Source: Centrapalus pauciflorus
Taxonomy: Eukaryota; Streptophyta; Magnoliopsida; Asterales; Asteraceae
NCBI GenBank assembly: GCA_020465985.1
Contig: JAANYP010007638.1
Coordinates: 58,504 to 122,503, forward strand
Direction of reading: 5' to 3'
DNA: 64,000 nt
The position numbers were made by a program, and so were the translations under genes. Positions 12,513 to 23,620 of this stretch are shown here, one piece after another. Numbering within the stretch: position 1 is the first letter of the stretch; each line of letters begins with the position of its first letter. Below the pieces are notes generated by a model that saw only the letters and a list, made by a program, of their open reading frames with translations, ran no database searches and was not told the origin of the DNA.

Positions 12513-14336
12513 CTAAGATCTATTCAAAATACTACCAGCATACAGACCTTGTTCAACACAAACCTTGACCACATTCTGATACTTTTTGGCTTCAGACTCC
12601 ATATGCGCATCACACGAGATTTTGTGAACATAAAGCACTTGAAGATCATCTTTGGACAGATTAACCAGGTGCAACGGATCATACACTCTAAGAATCACCT
12701 TTTCTTCGAGATCTTCCATTACAGCTTCACCTGTTTCGCTTTCAACATACCACCAGTTGAGATTACCCAACACATTTTGTGGCATCGGCTTCAGAGGGAC
12801 TTTCTTTAAACATCTCACTGGTTTGTACTGAATTTTCATCCATGGCCTACCAGTCAGAGGATCAATTCTTTTATGCTCCACAACTCTTTTGCCAATGCGT
12901 GGATTGAGCCTTTCAGATTTCCTAGACCTCCCTTCCCTTCTTATGATCTTAGCAATGATTTCTGCGTAGGGATCGTCTCCAATATTGATAAGCTCATTCC
13001 AGGCTAAGGCCTTTATTTCACACTTGGGCAAGGAGTTGAAATCCTTCAGCCTTCTCCTCAGATATTGAAGGCCATCCTTTCTCTTGATGATAAACAACTG
13101 CAGTTCTCGATCAAAGAACCAACTAAGTATATTTCTAGACAACTTCCCAGCACTAGGCACAAGCATCTTTTCCTTTAACTCTATAGCCTTCTTTTCTGAC
13201 CTAAACCATAACTTTCTCTGTTCTTCATCAGTAAGCTCCCTGACAGGCTCTTCAACTTGTGATTCAACATTTAAAGCAGCTTTAACAGCTTCTATGTCAA
13301 TCACATTTTGTTCCTCCGTCACATATGTATCAGTGATGGGATTTTCCTGAATGATGATTTCATTAGCTTCACCTTCCTGATCACCCAATACCTCATCATC
13401 TGGTTTCCAATCAGGAATGTCTTCTGGTATAATCTCTCCTTCCTCTAGCTCGTCAATCTCGTCCTTAAAATCAAAATCTAACACCTCTTCCTCAATATCC
13501 ATCAGAGCGTCAATCATTTCGCTGATTTCGCTCTCCATGACCTTTGAGGAACTCGCCTCACCTCCTTCAGCTCCAGTCTGACTTGGCTCCCCCTGAAATT
13601 CGGCATGTTGAGCAGCAGAAAAATCTATTGGCTCACTGTCTTTTGGTGCATCGGGATCATTGCCTTCGTCATCGTCCCTTCTCAACTCCTCAGCATCCCT
13701 GCAACTATTCTCCACCTGAGCCTTTAGGTTTTTCATTAATTGCTCAATCAGAGACCTCATAGTGCGGATCTCTGCACCCTGATCGGCAACGAACGTCTTC
13801 AGCTCAAGATTTTCATCATCAATATTTGCATTGTGTGCTTGAAGTTCGCCGACGGCTTTCGTAAGCTGAAATATTTGGACTTGTTGGAAATCAACCTTGC
13901 TTGTGAGCTCAGAAAACCTCTGGTTGTTAATGAAGGTGGATGAGGTTGATGGTATGGATGTGATAGGTGATGGGATGATCGGTGATGGAATTGATGATTG
14001 AACAGGTGATGGTGGTGGTGGGATGGATGTTTGAGCTGATGGCTGAGCGGTTGGAATTTCAGGCTCAGAAGCAGAAGCCGACGAAGCTCCCTGCATAAAT
14101 CGATGTCTCTTGCCCCTCTGCCTAAGCACCAAAGGGGCTGTATCTTCAACCTCAAAATCGGAGTCATCTGCATCCGAATCCCTAGATGCTCTCCTCTTCC
14201 CTGCTTCTTCATCAATCACCACTATTCTTGATCCATATGTGCCTATTCGGATAGATGGATCTTCTGTCTCTTTCCTTGGTGCCTCAATCTCAATCTCTTC
14301 CATTTCTTCCGACTCAGAATCAGAATGGAACTTCAA
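12513..14336 (-). CDS. Intact 607-codon ORF of an LTR element (copia-associated extra ORF), function unknown
   Basis: A single uninterrupted frame starts MKFHSDSESEEMEE and ends YAGSILNRS, 40-odd bases before the polypurine tract. The N-terminal 80 residues are acidic and Ser-rich with a basic patch (RQRGKRHRF). About residues 90-130 are Pro/Ser-rich (SIPPPPSPVQSSIPSP). Residues 130-215 look coiled-coil. An acidic stretch runs to about 370, and the last 230 residues form a basic, probably folded part (FFDRELQLFIIKRKDG; GRPWMKIQYKPVRCLKK; KDDLQVLYVHKI). No protease, RT or integrase motif and no clear membrane anchor is visible. Its place between RNase H and LTR in relatives would make it an extra 3' ORF like those of sireviruses; alternatively it is a gag-like protein of a non-autonomous element. 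Its intactness among broken genes is notable. Confidence 0.6.
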   Translation of the reverse strand: MKFHSDSESEEMEEIEIEAPRKETEDPSIRIGTYGSRIVVIDEEAGKRRASRDSDADDSDFEVEDTAPLVLRQRGKRHRFMQGASSASASEPEIPTAQPSAQTSIPPPPSPVQSSIPSPIIPSPITSIPSTSSTFINNQRFSELTSKVDFQQVQIFQLTKAVGELQAHNANIDDENLELKTFVADQGAEIRTMRSLIEQLMKNLKAQVENSCRDAEELRRDDDEGNDPDAPKDSEPIDFSAAQHAEFQGEPSQTGAEGGEASSSKVMESEISEMIDALMDIEEEVLDFDFKDEIDELEEGEIIPEDIPDWKPDDEVLGDQEGEANEIIIQENPITDTYVTEEQNVIDIEAVKAALNVESQVEEPVRELTDEEQRKLWFRSEKKAIELKEKMLVPSAGKLSRNILSWFFDRELQLFIIKRKDGLQYLRRRLKDFNSLPKCEIKALAWNELINIGDDPYAEIIAKIIRREGRSRKSERLNPRIGKRVVEHKRIDPLTGRPWMKIQYKPVRCLKKVPLKPMPQNVLGNLNWWYVESETGEAVMEDLEEKVILRVYDPLHLVNLSKDDLQVLYVHKISCDAHMESEAKKYQNVVKVCVEQGLYAGSILNRS

Positions 14337-14915
14337 GTCAACTCAAATGAACTTCAAGTCAACTCGAATGAACTTCAAGTCAACTCGAATGAAGTTTCAA
14401 GTCAACTCGAATGAAGAGATTGATCAACTCTATTATCACTTCTTTCAACTCGATTAACAAGTGTTGTCAACTCTATTATAACAAGAACAATGTTATATTC
14501 GAGTTTTCTGAGTTTTTCAAAAATTTCAAGTCTAGAATTCAATTAATTTTGTAAAAATGCCTCAATTGATCCCAATTTGATATCAAATGTGAGGTTTTGA
14601 TTTCAAACACCTTTTCTGAAAGAACTAAATTTAAAACCAGATTAAACCCCTTGTTTTTCACTAGAACAGTGAAGAGCAAGTGTGTTTTCGAAATTTCAGA
14701 AAAAATCAAAGAATCTTTTTATGTGTTATGAATTACAGTTTAAGTTTATACTGATCGATTTGCAAACACCATCATTCGATCCAAATTTCAATAAATAAGA
14801 TCAACAGAATCAAAACCCTCAATCGATTTTTCAATTTCTGGAAATATTGATAGAACAGTGACGGTTTTTCCAAATTTTCTCAATCAAAATTCGTTCCTAG
14901 GTCTCTGATACCAAT
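14337..14915 (-). other. Leader and primer-binding site of the minus-strand element
   Basis: On the minus strand ATTGGTATCAGAG (plus 14903-14915) matches the initiator tRNA-Met primer site of copia elements. About 560 bases of AT-rich leader follow. Directly before and over the ORF start lie four tandem copies of a roughly 20-base unit containing GAGTTGACTTGAAGTTCA (plus about 14325-14410). Confidence 0.6.
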
Positions 14916-15480
14916 TGTAATTCCAATATTTTCAATCAACAATCAAACATATACAATTAATAACAAGAACAGAATCACTAACCGAATGATTGGATTATAT
15001 TCAAATGATCACAGAGAAGATAATGAACATGAATGACCACTGTAGCCCTAGAAATCTTCCAACAATTTTCGTGCAATTTAAAAAATGAATTGTCAGATCT
15101 CTTCTTTACAAAAGTCAACATTTATGTTTATAAGAAAATACAACTATGGTATATTTACAATATCAACCCTAGACTTATTTATTTCATCAAGCCGCACGAT
15201 CAAGAAAGAAGAAAAAGGGAACGATCATCAGTCAAGGTAATTATTCACTTATTGACGGAATCAATTCTGAAATCATCACCCTCTCCATCTTCATCTCCGT
15301 CTCCGTCTCCATTTCCATCTCCATAAAAAGTAATTGAACTCAGTTTTTTTTTGAATAATTCATGCAATTAATAATCAATTAACATCATCTTTTTCTCCTA
15401 TACTCGAATTCAACTTCCAGATTTTTGAAACATCATGATTTAACTAGTCCACATAAGTTGTTCGATGAAATGCTTGATAC
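14916..15480. other. Possible foreign 5' LTR and unassigned DNA
   Basis: On the minus strand the sequence next to the primer site ends GGAATTACA, an acceptable LTR end, but it does not resemble the LTR at 11837-12464. I cannot place its other end. A CT-rich run (TCTCCGTCTCCGTCTCC) lies at about 15280-15323. No gene is supported. Confidence 0.35.
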
Positions 15481-16130
15481 CATTATGAACGATCACTTTC
15501 TAAGAATTATGAATGGTCAAATAAGTGTTGTGAATGATCGAAAAAGTGTAGTGAATGATCAAATAAATATTGTGAATAGTCAAATAATTCTTGTGAATGA
15601 TCAAATAAGTGTTGTGAATGATCAAATAAATACTTCGAATGATCAAATAGTTCTTGTGAATGATCAAATAAGTGTTGTGAATGATCAAATAAATGTAGAA
15701 TAATTGTAAATAGTCAAATAATTCTTGTGAATGATAAAATAAGTGTTGTTAATGATCAAATAAGTGTTAAAAAATTATGAACGGTCAAATAGGTGTTGTG
15801 AATGGTTAAATAAGTGTTTTAATGATCAAATAAGTGTAGAAAATTGTAAATAGTCAAATAATTCTTATGAATGAGCAAATAATTCTTGTGAATGATCAAA
15901 TAGTGTTGAAGTATTGTGAATGGTCAAATAAGTATTATGGATGATCAAATAAGTGTTATGAATGATCAATTAAGTGTTTTAAATAATCAATTAAGTACAG
16001 TGAACGATCAATTAAGTGTTGTGAATGATCAATTTATAAGTGTTGTGAATGATCAATTTATAAGTGTTGTGAATAACATTTTATAAGTGTTGTGAATGAT
16101 CATTTTATAGGTGTCGTGAATGATCATTGT
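15480..16130 (+). repeat. AT-rich minisatellite, period about 21 bp (array 1)
   Basis: Around 30 degenerate units containing GATCAAATAAGTGTTGTG follow one another. Because 21 is a multiple of three, several frames stay open and give meaningless heptapeptide repeats. The right end reads GTTATTATGAAAATACCC at about 16130-16150, matching in reverse the DNA at the Athila 1 insertion site (35440-35447 joined to 47577-47600). This suggests that the arrays belong to one mobile family with a defined edge. Confidence 0.85.
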
Positions 16131-16841
<711 letters not shown>

Positions 16842-18294
16842 TGTAACATTCTCGGATTTAAATTGTTGTAATTGAGGTTAATTAGTTAAATTTTTGTAAT
16901 TTATGAAATCAAGTTGGATTATGAATGATACGTATATATTTGGAAATTTAAAAGTTGGTTGCTATTTTAATAAATTAAGAAATTTATTAATTTCAATGTA
17001 TTAAGTTAATATGATGATCAATAAATGTTAGTGGTGAAATTTTAAGGTAAAATCCGAATTTAAAGGAAATCAAATAAGTTGAGGGGCTAAATGTGACAAA
17101 AGCCGGAAATAAGGAAATAAAAGACTTTTAGTCTCTCATTTCTTCATTTCCACCTCTACATTTCAAGAACACACACTCTCTCTCTAGAATCTCACTGCTG
17201 GATCTAAAATACCTGGAATAAAATTCGTGGAATTAATCTGATTATAAACAAGATTCAAGAGGATTTGGAGGTAATAACATAGTCTCAAAGTTGAGGTTTT
17301 ATTTTTGAAAATAATATGCAAAAATTCGGAATTTAATTCTTGAAATTTATGATGCATGTATGTTATATTAATTGGAAATCATCTCTTGAAGATTTCTGAA
17401 GCATTAGAAACAAGAATCGTTCGTTGAGTCGATCAAAAAGGTTAGAAATCTGAATTTTTTTTATTTTAGTGTTCTTGAGAAAATAACCATATTTTGGTTA
17501 AATCTAGATGAATCAGAGTGTTATTTATGGGGAAAATGATGTAGAAATGATCCAAATATGTTAATATAACTTTTCTATGGATTGCATGTGTCTAAAAACT
17601 GATTTTTGGCAATTTTCATGTAAAACCCGTAAGCTAAGAGTATCGACTTGTTGGTCGACTCGGCGAGTCGCCAAGAACACTTGAATAAAGTGTTCAAAAA
17701 TTCATAATGAGTTGGTTTTCCTATGCCGAGTGTTGTCTCGAATGGTAGGCAGTAAGTCATCCCTGATGTAATGTTTGTTTCAGATGGTTGGTTTTCCTAT
17801 GCCGAGCGTTGTCTCGAATGAGTTGCGGCTCTTGTGCCGTACTTTGTGTACGTAGAGAGTATACGGCGTGCGTCATTGGTGTTACTCTTGGGTGGCTTCA
17901 TAAAGATTTATAGAATGCGTAAATCTGTGTATTCACTAAGCTTTGCTTACCCCTCAGTTGTTGACATTTTTACAGGAAAAGGGAAATCCACTGTAGGACC
18001 TTCTAGCTAGGTCAACTCTTGAAGTTGGAAGAATATCTACTACTCATTTTGGTAATTGAAGCATGGGATTGTTGTTGTAATACATTTGGGATGATGTAAT
18101 AACTTTTGAGTTTGTAGACTTAGACTTAAAACTTTGTAACACCATAAGGTGTTTTAAAACATTTGTATTTTTTTTATTTATGTACATTATTGCTTCCACA
18201 CTGTACTAAGCATTCAGATCATTATGTAATGGTTAATGTATGGTAAATAATCCTGGGTGTATTGTAATGGTGGTTTTGAGGCAAGGGTGTCACA
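16842..18294 (+). repeat. 5' LTR of the outer chromovirus (internally deleted)
   Basis: It aligns with the 3' LTR from TGTAACATTCTCGGATTTAA through the GACTCGGCGAGTCG motif near 17656. It then jumps at about 17710 to sequence matching 33450 onward, with a small local duplication of GGTTTTCCTATGCCGAG (17713 and 17791). It ends GCAAGGGTGTCACA. Confidence 0.9.
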
Positions 18295-18299
18295 ACGTA

Positions 18300-18312
18300 T
18301 GGTATCAAAGCA
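18300..18312 (+). other. Primer-binding site of the outer chromovirus
   Basis: TGGTATCAAAGCA, five bases after the 5' LTR, matches the initiator tRNA-Met 3' end with one change (the inner element has TGGTATCAGAGCA). Confidence 0.8.
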
Positions 18313-18519
18313 GTAGTTTGCGATTCAAGTGTTCGTGAGGTCTTGGTCTCAAACATTAAGTGATAATATGTAGTGAATTGTGAATTATAAGTAATGATCT
18401 GAACTAAGATAGGTTATGATCTAGTAATAATAGGAAATGACTTTCATATGGAACAATGGGTGGTGTCTTTAAATAAATGACATGTTACTAAACAAGTTGT
18501 ATGTTTTATATTTCAGAAA

Positions 18520-19680
18520 ATGTCTGGAGGAGGAATGACACTCGAAGAAACAAGAGAGATGATGCTAGCCATGATGGCTGAGCAAAATAAGATGATTCAA
18601 GAACAGTTTCGGACTTGATATGAGACCGAAGACAAGAGAAGGGAAGAAAAGAGAAAGAATAAGGAGAAAGAAGGTAACAACGATGAACAAGATGAAAACA
18701 CTGGGTCATCTAACAGGCCTAAAGGTTGTCGGTTTAAGTACTTTAAGGGAAATGGAGCAGTCGAGTTTAATGGATCGGGGGACGCTGTTGCTGCACTTGA
18801 ATGGATAACAGCAACTGTGCTGACATTCCGAATAAGCGATTGTGCGGAGAAGGACATGGTCTGGTTTGCTACTGCTATGTTCACCAAAGATGCAGTCATG
18901 TGGTGGAACTCTAAAGTGAAAGCTTTAACACTGGAGAAGGTTTCTGTTATGACTTGGGCTGAGTTCACTGAGATATTCACTCAACAATATTGTCCGGTTG
19001 ATGAGCGCCGAAGACTGGAAGCGAAGTTCATGACTCTTATGCAGGGAACTAAGACGGTGTCCCAATATGTTGTGGAATGCACAAGGCTGAGTTTGTTTGC
19101 GCCTCATCAGGTGGATACAGAGGAAAGGAAAGTGACCAGATTCGAGGCTGGTTTGGATATGGAGATTTGGAGGGTTACGAGTAACGTCCGCTACCCTACA
19201 TTTGCTGGCTTGCTGGATGCTACCAGAAATGTAGAACAAATTCTGATTATGTCGGGGTATTCGATTGGGTCTGCTGCTGCTTCCACTAACCCGACAAGCC
19301 GTTACCGCCGAAGCGCCAACGTGAAGGGGGATATTCTGGTTCTTCCCGTTCTTTGCAATATACACCACAACAATCTTATTGTCAATCATCTGGGTCTTGT
19401 GGTTGTGCTCGTGCGTACTCCATCAATACAGAACCACAGTATTGTAATAGGTGCCACTTGGAGCACTTCAGCAAGTGCACTAATGGACGCGCCCGTTTTT
19501 GTTGTGGAGAGTTGGGACATTTTCAGAATGAGTGCCCATGGAAAGCTGATGTCTGCCATAAGTGTGGTGTATGGGGGCATTACCATAGAAATTGCAGAAA
19601 GAATGATCCAGCTACTGCTGCTCCAACGTCGACACAATCTTCTGGGGGATCAAGTGGTGGTTCAGTCAATCTTTAGAGCC
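18520..19680 (+). pseudogene. Gag of the outer chromovirus
   Basis: Gag forms the particle and binds RNA. The start ATG at 18520 (MSGGGMTLEETREMM) was chosen because it matches the inner element's gag start MSGDDMTPQQ. An in-frame TGA at about 18616, where CGA is likely ancestral, breaks the N-terminus. The retrotransposon gag domain follows (FRISDCAEKDMVWFATAMF; WWNSKV; FTEIFTQQYCPVDERRRLEA; QYVVECTRLSLFAPHQVDTE). A frameshift near 19350 moves the CCHC zinc-knuckle region into another frame, where CNRCHLEHFSKC and CHKCGVWGHYHRNC are visible and end near 19676. Roughly 70 percent similar to the inner gag by eye. Confidence 0.85.
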
Positions 19681-19699
19681 AGCCACAAAGGGCACCAGC

Positions 19700-20378
19700 T
19701 CGTGCTTTTCTAGAATAACAGCGGAGGAGGCTAAGTAAAACCCGGAAGTGGTTACGGGTATGTTTATAGTTAACTCTTTGCCTGCACGAGTGTTGTTTGA
19801 TTCTGGTGCCAACCGTTCGTTTGTATCTACTGTTTTTGCACAACAATTGTCAATGCCTCTGTCTAAGTTATCTGCTATACTTGACATAGAAACTTCTAGT
19901 AACACTCTAGTCAAAGTAATCATGTATATCGAAACTGTATATTAGTGATTGAGGATGTAGTCTTCCATTTGGACCTGATTCCGATAGAATTCAGTGAGTT
20001 TGACGTGATTGTCGGGATGGACTGGTTGATTGAGAATGAAGCTCATATAGTCTATAAGAAACGAATGATTAAGATAAGAATATGGGGATAGGAGAAGTGG
20101 GGATTTGTGCTTATTGACCATTGCAAAAGCCCGAAAGCTTGTTGCAAAGGGGTGTGACGCCTATTTGGCATATGCTATTGATGCAAAGGCTGAAAAGAAG
20201 ACTGTGGCGATGTGCCTGTTGTATCATAATTCCCGGATGTGTTTCCGGAGGACTTTTCTTGCGTGCCGCCTGAGAGACAAGTGGAATTTCGTATTGACCT
20301 GATCCCTGGAGCTGAACAGGTAGCTCGTTCTCCGTATCGCCTTGCTCCTACCGAAATGCAAGAGATGATGAAACAACT
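19700..20378 (+). pseudogene. Protease and start of RT of the outer chromovirus, cut by the inner element
   Basis: The aspartic protease motif LFDSGANRSFVS is encoded at about 19793-19830, followed after frameshifts by EFDVIVGMDWLIENE (about 19998-20040). The RT leader ERQVEFRIDLIPGAE follows at about 20272-20315, and the frame breaks off at EMMKQL at 20378. It continues at 29135 after the inserted element. CAACT at 20374-20378 is the left target duplication of that insertion. A TAA in EEAK* near 19735 separates gag and protease frames. Confidence 0.85.
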
Positions 20379-22319
20379 TGTAACATCCCTATTTTTCAGT
20401 TAATTGTAATAGACAATTTAAGACTCAATTATTTGTATTAATGGATATTTATGTCAATTTAAGCAAATTATGTTCACAAATTTATAAATGAGAAAGATAT
20501 GAAGTTGAGGGGTATAATGTGCAAATAGGATGAATTAACAAATAAAAGAGAGTTAATGCTCATTATTTCCAATGTCACTCTCTCTTTACTCTCTCGATGC
20601 TCTCTCCCTCTCTCTAAAAACCCACCATTTCATTATCAAAAATCCAAAAATTGTTGGATTTAAGTGTTCAAAATCGGGATTCAAGCATATTGGAAAGAAC
20701 TATAAGCATTACAACAAACGATTTGAGGTAAGATTTACACAAAACTTGCAATTTTGATGGTTTTGGTTCGGTTTTTATAGAAACCGAATCATAAGACTAG
20801 TGATGCAAATGTTAATGCATGTGGGATATTATTGTTGTAATGGTAAAATCGAGTATTGATGTTGTAGTATATCAAATTTTAGAATCAGATTCACAATCTA
20901 AGTATGATTTTTGGAATTTTGTGTGTGTTTTAGTGTGTGTGTTCTTCGAAGACTTGTAGAAAAATAGACACAAATGTGAGATTTTTGGTACATTATGGTA
21001 TGTTATAAGTTGATATAGTACATTTAAGTTCATATTTACAATTTTAGTTACTGAAACATGCAAAAATGGTCCAAATATAATTTCTGGAAAATGTTGAAAT
21101 TTTAGCAAGTATGAACTCGGTCCGGATCTGTCCGAGTTCGGACCATACCCAATCCGGACCAACAGTGAATTCGGACCTGTTCATTTCGGACCATACACAA
21201 TTTCGGACCACCCTATTTCGGATCCATCACCCAATCCGGATTCATCCTAATCCGGACCCCAACCTATTTCGGACAATTACCCATTTCGGACCCTGCCAAT
21301 TCGGACCACCCCATTTCGGATCACCTCAATTCGAACCAAAGGGACCATCCGAATTCGGATATGGTCCGAAATCAGACCCAATTACACTTAATTTTAGAAT
21401 TTAAGTTTTAAGCAATTACTGACATTAATTCACTATTACACTTACTTTACAGATCATTGTGGTGTTGTCTAACACACATTGATTCAGACACATGATACAC
21501 AATACCAATCATTGTGAGTAATAGATTATCATTCTAACATTTATTGTCTTTGCATTCACACGTTTACAATTCAATGGCATGTTCACATTGTTCATTACAT
21601 CAATTGGCACTCATGATTAATTTTTTTGTTATGATGCACACTCGTACTTGACATGTAACACACATGTAGTCAGCGTTCATTTGAAAGTGCATCTATTTAC
21701 ATCATGCTTGCACTGCATGATCATTACATCACAATCTGATGCGACCTGGACTGGGGCTGACAGCAGGCCACTGTCGGGGACTGATCATCCCACCTGTTAT
21801 CCAGGTCAGGTTCGGCACATTCCCGATCAGCATTTGAACTGTCAACCCCATGCTTGCACTGCATGGTTTTCACATAGTACGAGGCTTGCACTGCCCGTAC
21901 ACACATACATTGGGGCTTACACTGCCCATGGTTACGCAATGCTTGTAAAGAAATATTTGTTGTTTGCATAATCTGTTATCTCACTAAGCAATTAGCTTAC
22001 TGTTGACTCACAATGTTTTCAGGCAAAGGCAAAAGTGTAGCAGGCCCTTCTACTTAAGCATATCAATTCAATATCCCGGAGACTTAGAAGTTATTGGTAC
22101 ACAAATATTGTAGCTTTGGGCTGGGATTTATGACTTGTAAAACAATTATGATGATGTAATAGTTAGACATAATCACTGTAGACACTTATATTTATTGCTT
22201 TAGTGTGGAACTGCTTAAATCTGATTTAAGTATTCAATTTCAATTATCATATTATTCATTGGGTTGTATGTTGATCCCGGTGATTCCATTTATACTATCA
22301 AAACAAAGAGGTCGTCACA
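20379..22319 (+). repeat. 5' LTR of the inner chromovirus
   Basis: The LTR begins TGTAACATCCCTATTTTTCA. A CT-rich run near 20575-20610 (CTCTCTCTTTACTCTCTCGA) and a following AACCCACCATTTC lie near the likely transcription start. A dense block of CGGACC/CGGATC motifs spans 21115-21380. It ends GAGGTCGTCACA just before the primer site. Confidence 0.93.
21115..21380 (+). repeat. Cluster of TTCGGACC-type motifs in the LTR
   Basis: About 15 close variants of TTCGGACC, TCCGGACC and TTCGGATC occur within 270 bases. The same block is in the 3' LTR at about 27930-28190, and a related but different block (CGAATTCGG, GGACCTGAATTCGG) is in the outer element's 3' LTR at about 32705-32890. The spacing is irregular, unlike a simple tandem repeat, so it may be a protein-binding array. 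Confidence 0.8.
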
Positions 22320-22322
22320 TCT

Positions 22323-22335
22323 TGGTATCAGAGCA
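22323..22335 (+). other. Primer-binding site of the inner chromovirus
   Basis: TGGTATCAGAGCA is a perfect match to the usual initiator tRNA-Met primer site and starts four bases after the 5' LTR end. Confidence 0.92.
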
Positions 22336-22524
22336 TTAGTTTGAGGTTTCAAGTGTTCGCAAGGACTTGGACTCAAACTTAGGTTATGATATTAGAATGG
22401 ACTCCTAGGAAATGATCCGAACTAAGATAGGATTGACATGCACACGGGGACAAATAAAGGGTAACTGTAAACACTTAGGATTTGCAAATAAATGTTTTAA
22501 ATATAAGTTGTTATATTTCAGAAC

Positions 22525-23620
22525 ATGTCAGGAGACGATATGACTCCTCAACAAATGTTCCAGATGATGCAAGCTCTCATGGAACAGAACAATGAGATAC
22601 AATCCAAATGAATGGTTGAGCAGGCTCAGTCATTTGCAGACCAATTAAGGGCCAGAGATGAGGCCGAAGCCAAGAGAAAGGCTGATAAAAGAAAGAACAA
22701 AGAGCAACAACAGGACGGCCAAGAGGAAAGACAAGACACTGGATCTTCTAACAGATCAAGGGGTTGCAGGTTTAAGGACTTCAAAAGTAACGGAGCTGTT
22801 ACTTTTGATGGAACTGGAGATGCCGTCACAGCATTGGAATGGATCACCACCACAGAGAGAACCTTCAGAATCAGCGACTGCGCTGACAAGGACATGGTCC
22901 GCTTTGCAACCGCTATGTTTGCAAGGGACACAGTTATGTGGTGGGATGCAATGACACATGTGTTGACGATGGAGGTAGTGTCACACATGTCCTGGAACAA
23001 ATTCAAGGAAGTATTCTCTCAGCAATACTGTCCTATCGATGAGAAGCGCCGTCTCGAGGCAAAGTTTCTGAACCTGACTCAAGGAACAAAGACGGTTACA
23101 CAATACGCCGTCGAGTTCACCCGTTTAAGCCTGTTCGCACCACATCAAGTTGACACAGAGGAAAGGAAGATAATCCGGTTTGAGGCCGGTTTGGATTATG
23201 AGATTCGCTGAACCATGAGTGGGGTTCGGTATACAACTTTTGTTGGTTTGCTAGAGGCTGCTCGAAATATGGAACAGATTGTCTTGCTATCTGGATATGT
23301 CATCGGTTCAACTGTAGCAACACCGACTCAACCGTCGCCGCCAAAAAGGCAGCGGGAGTCTGGATCATCCCGATTCTCTCCTCAATCCCATCAACAGTCA
23401 TCATCACCCAAGAAGGGAAGGGCCTTTTCGGCCAGTTCAGAAATGAGAGACTGCAGGCGATGCAGAAAGGCGCACTCTGGGGAGTGCAAGACTCAGGACA
23501 TACACTGTTTCTGCTCTGGGCAGAAAGGCCATCACTGGGAGCATTGTCCTCGAAAAGATGATGCATGCTACAACTGCCACAGACTTTGCCATTTTTCAAG
23601 GGACTGCCAAAACCCCCACG
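22525..23620 (+). pseudogene. Gag of the inner chromovirus
   Basis: Translation from ATG 22525 gives MSGDDMTPQQMFQMMQALM and is stopped at TGA 22609; the frame resumes at once (MVEQAQSFADQLRARDE) and runs to a second in-frame TGA at 23209 (EIR*TMSGVRY). The gag domain is well preserved (FRISDCADKDMVRFATAMF; FKEVFSQQYCPIDEKRRLEA; QYAVEFTRLSLFAPHQVDTE). The zinc-knuckle part follows: CRRCRKAHSGEC, CFCSGQKGHHWEHC and CYNCHRLCHFSRDC, the last a clear CCHC knuckle. A frameshift near 23620 precedes the protease. Only two nonsense codons separate this gag from an open frame. Confidence 0.9.

Noticed and set aside
14110..14457. Serine-rich frame on the plus strand
   Set aside because: Antisense shadow of the 607-codon ORF and of the leader repeat.
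15425..15703. Open frame with heptapeptide-like repeats (NDQISVV)
   Set aside because: It is the 21-bp minisatellite read in frame; the antisense frame is open as well. No start context or homology.
15480..16130. CRISPR-like look of regular repeats
   Set aside because: Units are tandem without spacers, degenerate, and in a plant genome.
21111..21404. 97-codon frame rich in FGP and IRIHP, present in both inner LTRs
   Set aside because: It is the CGGACC motif block in the LTR; the similarity between copies is due to LTR identity, not coding constraint.
22323..22335. Possible tRNA gene fragment
   Set aside because: Only the 13 bases of a primer-binding site; no cloverleaf.
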